A stretch of DNA of 64,000 bases, taken from contig CAWHFP010000001.1 of assembly GCA_963828445.1 (NCBI GenBank), positions 1,402,988-1,466,987 of the forward strand, written 5' to 3'. This DNA comes from Bog-532 sp963828445 (GTDB taxonomy: Bacteria; Actinomycetota; Actinomycetes; Streptosporangiales; Streptosporangiaceae). This document shows positions 35,113 through 46,269 of this stretch, in pieces (positions within the stretch are counted from its first letter, which is position 1; each line of letters starts with the position of its first letter). The notes beneath the pieces are model-generated. The model ran no database searches. It worked only from the letters and a program-made list of their open reading frames with translations, and had not been told where the DNA came from. The position numbers were made by a program, and so were the translations under genes.

Positions 35113-35153
35113 GTCAGCGTGCGGGCGTGGTTAGCGTGCGGGCGTGGTCAGCG
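35113..35153. repeat. 17-bp tandem repeat across the DUF1707 gene end
   Basis: GTCAGCGTGCGGGCGTG (35113-35129) is followed by GTTAGCGTGCGGGCGTG and then a partial third copy GTCAGCG to about 35,153. The DUF1707 stop (TCA at 35148-35150 on the plus strand) is the first bases of the partial unit. Each unit carries TCA or TTA at the same place. Confidence 0.7.
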
Positions 35154-35816
35154 GGCGGCCGGGAGCTCGCCTCGTTCGGCCTGCTTGGCCAGGCCGCGGC
35201 TCTGCTTGAGCCCCAGCCCGCGGGCCTCCGGCGGCAGCCGCCAGATCGTGTTGCCGCCCATCAGGCAGTAGCTGTTGATGCGGACCAGCGGAGCGCCCGG
35301 GCGCGGCCGCGAATTCGGGCCGCGCTCCTCGGTGCCGCCCATGATCGAGAATCCGCCGACCTCGACGTCCACGGTGTCGGGCAGGTAGATGGTGGAGCCG
35401 CCCATCAGCGCGTACAGGTTCAGGGTCAGGCCGTCGCTGTCGATCTCGGCGTCGCGCAGGTCGATCTCGTCGCCGCCCATGATGGCCAGGCCGTTGACCA
35501 CCGAGGCGGCCCGGAAGCGGCCGCGCCGGTGCGAGCCGCCCATGATGGCCACGAACCAGCGGACCGGGGTCTTGCGCCGGTCCGGGGCCGCCGCGGCTTC
35601 GGCGGGCAGGTCGCGGGTCACGGTGGCCAGGTCGGCGCGCGTCTTGGCGGTCAGGGCCAGGCCGGCCCGTTCCTCCAGCTCGTCCAGGGTCAGCCGGCCC
35701 GCCGCGGCCTGCTGGCTCAGCACGGTCAGCGTGGCGTCCCGCTCGGAGTCGGAGACGCGCAACTCCCCCTCTGGTACCGGTGGCTGTCCCGGATCGGTCA
35801 CCAGCTCGCCCTCCAT
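35148..35816 (-). CDS. DUF1707 protein with internal MGG repeats
   Basis: A 222-residue protein. An N-terminal DUF1707 (SHOCT-like) domain reads ELRVSDSERDATLTVLSQQA and RLTLDELEERAGLALTAKTR. The C-terminal half is built of five repeats of about 22 residues, each with (I/L)MGG: AIMGGSHRRG, AIMGGDEIDL, ALMGGSTIYL, SIMGGTEERG and CLMGGNTIWR. This fits the LiaF-like/cell-wall-active-antibiotic-response beta-repeat fold. No transmembrane segment is seen, so it is probably cytoplasmic. ATG 35816 is chosen because the domain begins nearby and GGGGGAA precedes it; an in-frame start at 35912 exists. Function is not established. Confidence 0.85.
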   Translation of the reverse strand: MEGELVTDPGQPPVPEGELRVSDSERDATLTVLSQQAAAGRLTLDELEERAGLALTAKTRADLATVTRDLPAEAAAAPDRRKTPVRWFVAIMGGSHRRGRFRAASVVNGLAIMGGDEIDLRDAEIDSDGLTLNLYALMGGSTIYLPDTVDVEVGGFSIMGGTEERGPNSRPRPGAPLVRINSYCLMGGNTIWRLPPEARGLGLKQSRGLAKQAERGELPAAR

Positions 35817-35941
35817 CCAGATTCCCCCGCTCGGTGACCCCAATTGTCCCCTGACCGGCGGGCCGGCCGCCAGCTTGCCGCGCAACTGCTGAGCAGCCCT
35901 TTCGCGCGCCAATGCAAGAGAAAGGCGGTTGAGGTTGCATA

Positions 35942-36409
35942 ATGCTGGTCATGCGGCTTTCAGCCCGCGCGGACTATGCGTTGCGCGCAGCCATCGAACT
36001 CGCCTCGGCCACCGACAGCCACGTCACCGCCGACCGGATCGCGCGTGCGCAGCAGATTCCCGGCAAGTTCCTCGAGACCATCTTGACCCAGCTGCGGCGG
36101 GCCGGGCTCATTCGCAGCCAGCGCGGCCCGGAGGGTGGCTTCTGGCTGGCCCGGCCGGCGGCCGAGATCTCGCTGGCCGACATCATCCGGGCCATCGACG
36201 GGCCGCTGCTCGGCGTGCGCGGCGAGCGGCCGGAGAACATCGAGTACCCGGGGGCGGCCGAGCCGCTGCAGCAGGTGTGGATCGCGCTGCGGGCCAACGA
36301 GCGGGCCATCCTCGAAGAGGTGACCCTGGGCCACATCGTCTCCGGTGAGCTGCCCAGCAGCATACGCGTGCTCACCGACGACCCCAAGGCCTGGCTCTCC
36401 GCCACCTGA
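35942..36409 (+). CDS. Rrf2 family transcriptional regulator without cluster cysteines
   Basis: A 155-residue Rrf2-type winged-helix protein: MRLSARADYALRAAIELA at the start, ADRIARAQQIPGKFLETILT for the recognition region and GLIRSQRGPEGGFWLARPAA for the wing. The three cysteines that bind an Fe-S cluster in IscR, NsrR and RirA are absent; there is no cysteine at all. It therefore senses something else, as CymR-type members do. ATG 35942 follows GTTGAGG; ATG 35951 is an alternative just after a TGCATAAT element and could be used leaderlessly. Target genes are unknown. Confidence 0.87.
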   Translation: MLVMRLSARADYALRAAIELASATDSHVTADRIARAQQIPGKFLETILTQLRRAGLIRSQRGPEGGFWLARPAAEISLADIIRAIDGPLLGVRGERPENIEYPGAAEPLQQVWIALRANERAILEEVTLGHIVSGELPSSIRVLTDDPKAWLSAT

Positions 36410-36470
36410 CGTCGTCCCCCCGCCGCGGTCCCAGCCGCGGCGTGGGCAAACCGGCTTTTCGGGCAAATAG

Positions 36471-36504
36471 GAACGGCGAGCGCGGATCTCCGCGCCCGCC
36501 GTTC
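36471..36504. terminator. Strong bidirectional terminator hairpin
   Basis: GAACGGCG-A-GCGCGGA and TCCGCGC-C-CGCCGTTC pair over 15 bp with one mismatch and a minimal loop. The hairpin lies between the convergent Rrf2 gene (stop 36,409) and clgR (stop 36,532). A second, weaker hairpin GCCGCGG-6 nt-CCGCGGC is at 36422-36441. No long T-tract follows, as is usual in actinobacteria. Confidence 0.75.
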
Positions 36505-36531
36505 TGCGGGTATGTGAAAGGCCCGGGTGGC

Positions 36532-36948
36532 TTACACCGGAACCATGTCGGTTACTTCGTGGTCGAGGGACTCGACGCGCGCGAACTCGCCAGCTGGGTC
36601 GGAGGTCAGATCCTCTGTGCTGAAACTCGCGGTCCGCACCGAGCCGATGGTGACCTCGTGGCCCGCGGGAAGCTTGGGCTCCCGTGGCGCCTCGAGCACC
36701 GGCTCATTTTGCAGCTCAGCGAGGGCGAAGTTATCCGCGACCTCACGGAAGACCTGTGAAAGAGGAATCCCCAGCGCGCTGCAGATTGCTGACAGCAGCT
36801 CCGAGGAAGCTTCCTTCTGCCCCCGCTCTACTTCAGACAGATAGCCCAACGAGACCCGAGCCGAGGCTGACACCTCTCTCAGGGTCCGACCCTGCCGCAG
36901 GCGTAGCCGACGCAGCACGTCACCGAGCAAGTGACGAAGCAAAACCAT
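36532..36948 (-). CDS. clgR: ClgR-type helix-turn-helix regulator
   Basis: A 138-residue Xre-family activator. MVLLRHLLGDVLRRLRLRQG and SLGYLSEVERGQKEASSELL are nearly invariant in actinobacterial ClgR/PopR proteins, which activate clpP, clpC and lon-type protease genes under stress. Its position downstream of cinA and pgsA is the conserved one. The start at 36948 has AGGAG seven bases upstream and matches the family length. The C-terminus ends in Pro-Val, not the Ala-Ala-type degron seen in some ClgR proteins, so turnover may differ. Confidence 0.88.
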   Translation of the reverse strand: MVLLRHLLGDVLRRLRLRQGRTLREVSASARVSLGYLSEVERGQKEASSELLSAICSALGIPLSQVFREVADNFALAELQNEPVLEAPREPKLPAGHEVTIGSVRTASFSTEDLTSDPAGEFARVESLDHEVTDMVPV

Positions 36949-37047
36949 CGCCGCACTCCTTCCCGAGGCAGAACCGTTACCCTCCACGGTACCTGTCCGG
37001 ATGGCCAGTCCGGGAGTCCGCAACGGTCCCTTTCGCTTCTGACGTAA

Positions 37048-37061
37048 CGCTGTAATCAGCG
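37048..37061. promoter_or_regulatory. Inverted repeat upstream of clgR
   Basis: CGCTG-TAAT-CAGCG is a perfect 5-bp-arm dyad overlapping the cinA stop codon and about 100 bp upstream of clgR. ClgR sites are described as CGC/GCG dyads, so autoregulation is possible, but the spacing was not checked against a defined consensus. Confidence 0.35.
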
Positions 37062-37559
37062 GATGTCTTCCCGCAGGCGACCGAGCAGGAGTGCCAGCGA
37101 CCGCTCTACGGTCAGACTACGGATCAGGTCGCGGTCCCCGTCAAGGGCCAGGGTGCGGACCACCGTGTCGTCCTCGGCGCTGACCGCGATGTGCACGGTA
37201 CCAACCGGCTGCCCGTCGGCCGGGTCGGGGCCCGCCACGCCGGTGGTGGCCACGCCGAACGTGGCCCCCAGCCGCTGCCGGACCCCGTTGGCCATGGCCG
37301 AGGCCACGCCCGGGTAGACCGCGCCGTGCTCGTTCAGCAGGGCCTGCGGCACCCCCAGCAACGAGGCCTTGAGGTCGGTGGCGTAGCTCACCACCCCGCC
37401 GCGCACGGCCCATGACGCGCCCGGGACGCTGGTCAGCGCGGCGGCCACCAGCCCGCCGGTCAGCGACTCGGCGGCGGCCACCGTCTGCCCGGCGGTGCGC
37501 AGCATCGTGATCACCTGCGCGGCCAGCGTGTTGCCGGAATCCCCCGCGTCCTCGGTCAT
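37056..37559 (-). CDS. cinA: CinA C-terminal family nicotinamide-nucleotide amidohydrolase
   Basis: A 167-residue PncC/CinA C-terminal domain, hydrolysing NMN to nicotinate mononucleotide. Key segments are TVAAAESLTGGLVAAALTSV (catalytic Ser/Thr region), GGVVSYATDLKASLLGV and GVATTGVAGPDPADGQPVGT. The N-terminal MoCF domain of full CinA is absent, as usual for actinobacteria. GGGAGA precedes ATG 37559. It lies 8 bp after the pgsA stop, in the rimO-pgsA-cinA operon. Confidence 0.9.
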   Translation of the reverse strand: MTEDAGDSGNTLAAQVITMLRTAGQTVAAAESLTGGLVAAALTSVPGASWAVRGGVVSYATDLKASLLGVPQALLNEHGAVYPGVASAMANGVRQRLGATFGVATTGVAGPDPADGQPVGTVHIAVSAEDDTVVRTLALDGDRDLIRSLTVERSLALLLGRLREDIR

Positions 37560-37567
37560 TGCTCTCC

Positions 37568-38291
37568 CTACGGCCCCGTTGTGGGCGGCGCCCCGGCCCG
37601 GGGCAGCCGCGCCGCCTGGAGCACGTAGTCGGCTCCGGTGACCAGGGTGACGGCCACGGCGACGCCCATCACGATAGGGCGGGCCAGGCCGAACGGGCCG
37701 GGCAATAGGTACAAGCTGATGGCCACCATCTGCAGCAGGGTCTTCAGCTTGCCGCCCCGGCTGGCCGCGATCACGCCGCGCCGGATGACCGCGAAGCGCA
37801 GCGCGGTGACGCCGACCTCGCGGACCATGATCAGCACCGTGGGCCACCAGGACAGGTGACCCAGGACCGACAAGGTGATCAGCGCGGCGCCGGTGAGGGC
37901 CTTGTCGGCGATCGGGTCGGCGATCTTGCCGAAGTCGGTGACCAGGCCGCGGTTGCGGGCCAGCCGGCCGTCCAGGAAATCGGTGGCCGAGGCCACCCAG
38001 AACAGCACGAACGCCACCACCCGCCAGGTGGTGGTGTCCGCGGCCAGGCAGACCACGAACAGCGGGACCAGCACGATGCGGGCCACGGTCAGCATGTTGG
38101 CCACGTTGACCAGGCGGACCGGCGTCGCGGTGGCTGGGTTGGCCCGGGGAGGCTGGGGTGTCCGAGGCGGCTGGGCTGGCCGGGGAGGCGGCGCTGGGCG
38201 TACTCGGTGTGGGACCGGCAGCGGCTCCCTGCGCCCCCTGGGCCGCGCCTGGCGGTCCGGGTGGCTGTGGAGCCGCCCCCGGAGAGGTCAA
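37568..38291 (-). CDS. pgsA: Phosphatidylglycerophosphate synthase, frame broken in N-terminal tail
   Basis: CDP-diacylglycerol-glycerol-3-phosphate 3-phosphatidyltransferase, an inner-membrane enzyme of phosphatidylglycerol synthesis. The catalytic CDP-alcohol motif is ATDFLDGRLARNRGLVTDFG with the following KIADPIADK. The core begins NVANMLTVARIVLVPLFVV. Upstream, a TTG start at 38291 overlapping the rimO stop (TTGA) opens a Pro/Ala-rich tail in another frame. The two join if one base in the CCCCGGG run at about 38,142-38,150 is extra. If no tail exists, translation could begin at GTG 38110 or ATG 38104. I favour the long form. Confidence 0.85.
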
Positions 38292-39811
38292 CGCCGATCC
38301 GCCAGCGAGCGGGCCGTGGAGAGCCGCACAGGATCTTCGGCCGCCCGGGACGGGCGGGCAGGCTGGGTGAGGCCGGTGGCCCGGGCGGTCAGGTCCACGC
38401 CGTCGGACCCGGTGACGGTGGCGGTGACGAGCTGGCCCGGGCGCAGCTCGTGTTCGGACTCCACGGTGGTGGTCCCGTCGACCTCGGGGGCCTGATGGGC
38501 GGACCGGCCCTCGTAGCGTCCGTCGCCGGCCGGCTCCTCGATCAGCACCTCGACGGTCTGGCCGATGCGATCGGCGCCGCGCTGGGACATCAGCTCCTCG
38601 GCCAGATCGGCGACCTCTTCGACCCGGCGGGCCACTTCGGACTCGTCCAGGTGACCGGGCAGCGACTCGGCTTCGGTGCCGTCCTCGTCGGAGTAGCCGA
38701 ACACCCCGATGGCGTCCAGCCGCGCGGCCGACAGGAACTGCTCCAGCTCCGCCAGATCATGCTCGGACTCACCGGGGAAGCCGACAATGAAGTTGGACCG
38801 GACCCCGGCCTCCGGGGCCAGCTCGCGGATGCGGTCCAGCAGCTCGAGGAAGCGCTTCCGGTCGCCGAACCGCCGCATGGACCGCAGCACCGGCCCGCTG
38901 GCGTGCTGGAACGACAGGTCAAAGTAGGGGGCCACCCCGGGGGTGCCCGCGATGACCTCGATCAGGCCGGGCCGCAACTCGGCGGGCTGCAGGTAGCTGA
39001 CCCGGACCCGCTCGATGCCGGGCACGGCGGCCAGCGTGGGCAGGACCTCTTCCAGCAGCCGCAGGTCGCCCAGGTCCTTGCCGTAGGAGGTGGAGTTCTC
39101 GCTGACCAGGTACAGCTCCTTGACGCCCTCGCTGGCCAGCCACTCGGCCTCGGTCAGCAGGTCCGGTGGCCGCCGGGACACGAACGCGCCGCGGAAGGAC
39201 GGGATCGCGCAGAACGAGCAGCGCCGGTCACAGCCGGAGGCGATCTTGAGCGGGGCCACCGCGCCGTGCGACAACCGGCGCCGCAGCGTGCGCGGCCCGG
39301 ACTTGGGCGCGACGTCGGGCGGCAGGTCGGCCGGGATGCTGGCCCGGGCCTGCGCCCGGCCGGCGGCCCGGTCCACGGGGCTGATCGGCAGCAGCGTGCG
39401 CCGGTCGCGCGGAGCGTGGGCCGGCCGGTGCTGGCCGGACAGGATGCCGTCCAGCCGGGACGCGATGTTCCCGTAGTCGTCAAAGCTGAGGATCTCGGCC
39501 TCAGGCAGCGCGTCGGCCAGCTCGTTGCCGTACCGTTCGGCCAGGCAGCCCACGGCCGCGACCTTGGCCCCCGACTCGGCCGCACCGAGCAGCTCGTCGA
39601 TGGACTCCTGCTTGGCCGCCTGGATGAACCCGCAGGTGTTGACCATGACCACGCTGGCGTCCTCGCCCTCGGCGGCCAGCTCCCAGCCGCCCGCGGCCAG
39701 CCGCGCGGCCAGTTCCTCGGAGTCCACCTCGTTGCGGGCACACCCCAGGGTCACCAGGCTGACGGTTCGCCGGGCATGGTCAGGAGCATCTGCAGCAGGA
39801 CGGGAAGGCAC
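38288..39811 (-). CDS. rimO: Ribosomal protein S12 methylthiotransferase
   Basis: A 507-residue radical SAM methylthiotransferase modifying an Asp of ribosomal protein S12. Auxiliary-cluster cysteines are C24 (VTLGCARNEVDSEEL), C60 (VNTCGFIQAAKQESID) and C89. The radical SAM triad C194/C198/C201 is in ASGCDRRCSFCAIPSFRG, and a TRAM domain is at the C-terminus. An Ala/Pro-rich insert of about 40 residues (125-165) precedes the radical SAM domain. The start is a GTG with only a weak ribosome site. It overlaps the pgsA start. Confidence 0.95.
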   Translation of the reverse strand: MPSRPAADAPDHARRTVSLVTLGCARNEVDSEELAARLAAGGWELAAEGEDASVVMVNTCGFIQAAKQESIDELLGAAESGAKVAAVGCLAERYGNELADALPEAEILSFDDYGNIASRLDGILSGQHRPAHAPRDRRTLLPISPVDRAAGRAQARASIPADLPPDVAPKSGPRTLRRRLSHGAVAPLKIASGCDRRCSFCAIPSFRGAFVSRRPPDLLTEAEWLASEGVKELYLVSENSTSYGKDLGDLRLLEEVLPTLAAVPGIERVRVSYLQPAELRPGLIEVIAGTPGVAPYFDLSFQHASGPVLRSMRRFGDRKRFLELLDRIRELAPEAGVRSNFIVGFPGESEHDLAELEQFLSAARLDAIGVFGYSDEDGTEAESLPGHLDESEVARRVEEVADLAEELMSQRGADRIGQTVEVLIEEPAGDGRYEGRSAHQAPEVDGTTTVESEHELRPGQLVTATVTGSDGVDLTARATGLTQPARPSRAAEDPVRLSTARSLADRR

Positions 39812-40001
39812 ACCCGCAGATTACCGGGGTTACCGACGTCTCCGGCCCGTTGACAGGTCAGAGGCGGCCGGGACGTTCAGTGGCGATGGTGCCATTGCCC
39901 CTATAAGAGTATGGGCAGAGGGCCATGGATCATGAACAGGACCACGGGAGCCGGGGGCGGTGGGGCTGAGGGCTGGGGCCGGTGGTGCTGGAGGGGCCGG
40001 G

Positions 40002-40802
40002 TCAGCCGGTGGGGCCGGGGCTGCTGGTGCTGGTGGAGCCGGTGGTGCTGGTGGTGGGGGCGCCGGAGACTTCGACCTTCTGGGCGGGGCCGAGGCTGAG
40101 GGTGACGGGCTGGTTGGTGTCGGGGGTCGCCTTCTTGCCGTTGACCCGGAGGACGACACCGGCCGGGTTGCCCAGGCGGAGGTTGACGGGCTGGGTTTCC
40201 TTCCAGCTCTGGGTCGAGCCGGCCGGGAGCACGCCGCTGTAGATGGTGGAGCCGGCCGTGTTGGTCAGGAACACCCAGCAGTCCTCGACCGCGGTCAGCT
40301 GGATGACCACGTCGCCGGGAGTACTGGTGGTGGGCGACGGGGACGCGGAGGCGGAGGGCTTGGGCGTGGCGCTGTGGGTGGCCGGTGGCGGGGCGGCGGC
40401 CACGGCCTTGCCGGAGCCGCCCGAGCCCGCGGACACGAAGTGGTAGACGCCGTAGCCGACCACCACGAGCAGGGCCAGGATCATGGCCACGCTCCAGTTG
40501 AGCGAGCGCCGCTCCTTGATGCGGATCGGGGTGGACGGCTCGAAGACCTCGGCGGCGCGGATGGCCTCGGGGGCGCCGTGGGCCTCGTCGTACTCGCGGA
40601 TGAGCGGAGCGGGGTCGACCCCGACCACGCTGGCCACGCTGCGGATGTGCCCGCGGGCGTAGAAGTCGCCGCCGCAGGCCGAGAAGTCGTCCTGCTCGAT
40701 GCCGCGGATGATGGTTTCCCGGATCCGGGTCCGGTCGCTGACCTGAGCCACGGTGAGACCAGCCTGCCGGCGTGCCTCCGCCAGCGTGTCACCGATGCTC
40801 AC
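40002..40802 (-). CDS. RodZ-like helix-turn-helix membrane protein (DUF4115)
   Basis: A 266-residue protein: cytoplasmic HTH_25 domain (IGDTLAEARRQAGLTVAQVS; FYARGHIRSVASVVGVDP), one transmembrane helix (WSVAMILALLVVVGYGVYHF, about residues 102-121), a Pro/Ser-rich stretch and an external DUF4115 domain with VEDCWVFLTNTAGSTIYSGV. This is the architecture of RodZ, which links MreB to the cell wall, though the actinobacterial homologue's role is less clear. The C-terminal tail is Thr/Ser-rich. It sits between ftsK and rimO, as in related genomes. Confidence 0.88.
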   Translation of the reverse strand: MSIGDTLAEARRQAGLTVAQVSDRTRIRETIIRGIEQDDFSACGGDFYARGHIRSVASVVGVDPAPLIREYDEAHGAPEAIRAAEVFEPSTPIRIKERRSLNWSVAMILALLVVVGYGVYHFVSAGSGGSGKAVAAAPPPATHSATPKPSASASPSPTTSTPGDVVIQLTAVEDCWVFLTNTAGSTIYSGVLPAGSTQSWKETQPVNLRLGNPAGVVLRVNGKKATPDTNQPVTLSLGPAQKVEVSGAPTTSTTGSTSTSSPGPTG

Positions 40803-41013
40803 GCCATGCCTCCACAGTGCCTCTGACCGGGCCGCTTATCGGGCCGCTGTTGGCGTCTCCACGTGAGGGAGTCACTACCCAGTGTAGACATCCCGCCGGT
40901 GGCCGATCCCCGGCTCCGCCGTGCGGCCGATGTTCTGCAGGCTACCGTGCCCGGGCGCGTGCGGCCGAAACGACACGGCCAGCAAACGACTGGTTAAGCT
41001 GCGTAACCGCAGG

Positions 41014-43836
<2,823 letters not shown>

Positions 43837-43896
43837 GATGACCACGGTAACCAAGACGGGGGCCGCCCCGTGGGACGCGAACGGTGTGTCGGGGCC

Positions 43897-44958
43897 TCAG
43901 GTGTTGGCGGGCAGCTCGGTGCCTGCGCCGCGGCGGCGGACCTTGATCAGGTCGCGCCGGTGTTCGGGCAGGGTGGGCTCGGCCGCCCCCTCCACGGTGA
44001 AGCCCGCGTCGGCGATCATCTCCAGGTCCTGCTGGCCCGCCTGGCCCTCGCTGGTCAGGTAGTCGCCCAGGAAGATCGAGTTGGCGATGTGCAGGGCCAG
44101 CGGCTGCAGCGAGCGCAGGTGGATCTCCCGGCCGCCCGCCAGCCGGACCTCGGCGTCCGGGCAGACGAACCGGACCATGGCCAGGATGCGCAGGCAGCGC
44201 TGGGGGGTGAGGGTCCACTCCCCGGCCAGCGGGGTGCCCTCGAACGGGATCAGGAAGTTGACCGGGACCGAGTCCGGGTCCAGGTCGCGCAGGGCGAAGG
44301 CCGCGTCGACCAGGTCGGCGTCGCTCTCCCCCATCCCCGCGATCAGCCCCGAGCAGGGGGACAGCCCGGCCGCCGCCGCCTGCTGCACGGTGCCGACCCG
44401 GTCGGCGAAGTCATGGGTGGTGCAGATGTCGCCGTAGTGGGCTTCGGCGGTGTTCAGGTTGTGGTTGTAGGCGTCGGCGCCGGCCGCGCGCAGCCGCTCG
44501 GCCTGGTCCTGGCGCAGCAGCCCCAGGCAGGCGCAGACCTCGACGTCGGGGTGCTCGGCCTTGAACGAGCCGATCATCTCCGACACCCGGCTGATGTCCC
44601 GGTCGGCCGGGCCGCGGCCGCTGGCCACCAGGCAGACCCGCTTGGCCCCGGCGGCCACGCCGGCCTGGGCCGCGGTCAGCACCTCGTCCGGCTTGAGCCA
44701 GCTGTACTTGAGCACGTCGGCGTCGGAGCCGAGCCGCTGGGAGCAGTAGAAGCAGTCCTCGGGGCACAGGCCGCTCTTGACGTTGACCAGGTAGTTGAGC
44801 TTGACCCGGCGGCCGAAGAACCGCTGCCGGACCTTGAACGCGGCCGCCACCACGTCCAGCAGGTCGTCGTCACCACTGGCCAGCACGGCGAGCGCCTCGT
44901 CCCGGGTGGGCCGCACCCGGTCGAGGGCCTTGGTCGTCAGCGCGTCCAGCCAGGGCAT
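43897..44958 (-). CDS. bioB: Biotin synthase
   Basis: A 353-residue radical SAM enzyme inserting sulfur into dethiobiotin. The radical SAM cysteines C65/C69/C72 are in SGLCPEDCFYCSQRLG; NHNLNTAEAHYGDICTTHDF and PVNFLIPFEGTPLAG are also typical. AGGAG lies seven bases before ATG 44958. Other biotin genes are not next to it, so it appears monocistronic and divergent from the hydroxyacid dehydrogenase gene. The family is certain. Confidence 0.95.
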   Translation of the reverse strand: MPWLDALTTKALDRVRPTRDEALAVLASGDDDLLDVVAAAFKVRQRFFGRRVKLNYLVNVKSGLCPEDCFYCSQRLGSDADVLKYSWLKPDEVLTAAQAGVAAGAKRVCLVASGRGPADRDISRVSEMIGSFKAEHPDVEVCACLGLLRQDQAERLRAAGADAYNHNLNTAEAHYGDICTTHDFADRVGTVQQAAAAGLSPCSGLIAGMGESDADLVDAAFALRDLDPDSVPVNFLIPFEGTPLAGEWTLTPQRCLRILAMVRFVCPDAEVRLAGGREIHLRSLQPLALHIANSIFLGDYLTSEGQAGQQDLEMIADAGFTVEGAAEPTLPEHRRDLIKVRRRGAGTELPANT

Positions 44959-45132
44959 TTGCGTGCTCCTCCAGGTGATGGGCGGGGTCGGTCGGTCACC
45001 ACGGCTGACCGTATCAGCCGCCGGCTCACGGTCCCGGCGCGCGATCCAAAGCCAGCGCGAGACCAGAGTCACGGGGGCGAGTAGGGTCGCTGTGCGACCT
45101 TCGATGAAATAAAAAAGAGCTGGGAGTGCGGG

Positions 45133-46119
45133 ATGCGAATCGCGATTCTGGATGACTACCAGAACGTCGCACTCGGCTACGCGGACTGGAAGAGCCTGCC
45201 CGGCTCGCCCGAGATCACCGTGTTCACCGAGCACATCGCGCGGCACGAACTGCTGGCGGCCACGCTGCGGCCGTTCGACGTGATCGTGGCCATGCGCGAG
45301 CGGACCGCGTTCCCGGCCGGCCTGCTGGCGCTGCTGCCCGATCTGAAGCTGCTGGTCACCACGGGCATGGGCAACGCCGCGATCGACATGGACGCGGCCC
45401 GCGAGCGCGCCATCACGGTGTGCGGGACCAACGGCGTGACCGAGGCCACCGCCGAGCTGACCTGGGGCCTGATCCTGGCCCTGGTCCGGCACATCCCCGA
45501 CGAGGACCGGCGGATGCGGGAGAGCGCCGGGGCGGGCGGGGCCGCGATGAGCGTACGGGGCGGCTGGCAGCGGACGATCGGGATGGACCTGCACGGCCGG
45601 CGGCTGGGCGTGGCCGGGCTGGGCCGCCAGGGCCGGCAGGTGGCCAAGTACGGGCAGGCGTTCGGCATGCAGGTGCTGGCCTGGAGCCAGAACCTCGACC
45701 CGGACCAGGCCCGGGAGGCCGGGGCCGAGCCGGTCAGCAAGGAGCAGCTGTTCGCGCGGTCGGACGTGGTGAGCGTCCACTACAAGCTCAGCCCGCGCAG
45801 CACCGGGCTCATCGGCGCGGCCGAGTTCGCCCTCATGAAGCCGACCGCCTACCTGGTCAACACCTCGCGCGGGCCCATCGTGGACCACGACGCGCTGGTG
45901 GCCGCGCTGCGCGACGGCCAGATCGCCGGGGCGGGCCTGGACGTGTACGACACCGAGCCGCTGCCGCTGGGCGATGCGCTCCGGTCGGCGCCGAACACCG
46001 TGCTCACCCCGCACCTCGGCTACGTCACCGACGACACCTACCAGGTGTTCTATGACGACGCGGTGGCCGACATCGCCGCCTACATCGAGGGTCACCCGGT
46101 CCGCGTACTGAACGGCTGA
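45133..46119 (+). CDS. D-2-hydroxyacid dehydrogenase family protein
   Basis: A 328-residue NAD-dependent dehydrogenase of the phosphoglycerate dehydrogenase-like family. The Rossmann motif is LGVAGLGRQGRQVAKYGQAF; the catalytic Arg/Glu/His regions are NTSRGPIVDHDALVAALRDG, AGLDVYDTEPLPLG and LTPHLGYVTDD. It lacks the ACT domain of SerA and the substrate is unknown. The leader just upstream is unusually AT-rich (GATGAAATAAAAAAG), indicating a promoter in the bioB-divergent region. Confidence 0.9.
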   Translation: MRIAILDDYQNVALGYADWKSLPGSPEITVFTEHIARHELLAATLRPFDVIVAMRERTAFPAGLLALLPDLKLLVTTGMGNAAIDMDAARERAITVCGTNGVTEATAELTWGLILALVRHIPDEDRRMRESAGAGGAAMSVRGGWQRTIGMDLHGRRLGVAGLGRQGRQVAKYGQAFGMQVLAWSQNLDPDQAREAGAEPVSKEQLFARSDVVSVHYKLSPRSTGLIGAAEFALMKPTAYLVNTSRGPIVDHDALVAALRDGQIAGAGLDVYDTEPLPLGDALRSAPNTVLTPHLGYVTDDTYQVFYDDAVADIAAYIEGHPVRVLNG

Positions 46120-46215
46120 CAGCCCCCCGCACACCGTGGCCGGGCGCCGCTCAGCCCTCTTTCATAGTTTTCCAACCAGTTTAGTTGACTTTAGCGCCGG
46201 GGCCGTGCTGAGGTT

Positions 46216-46241
46216 GAGTTGGTGAGCTGAGTTGGTGAGCT
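46216..46241. repeat. Perfect 13-bp tandem duplication
   Basis: GAGTTGGTGAGCT occurs twice head to tail at 46216-46228 and 46229-46241, followed by a partial copy TGGTGA. It is within the AT-richer 150-bp leader of the shortened acyl-CoA dehydrogenase gene. Confidence 0.7.
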
Positions 46242-46269
46242 TGGTGACGGCGAAGGAGGCGACGGCGGC

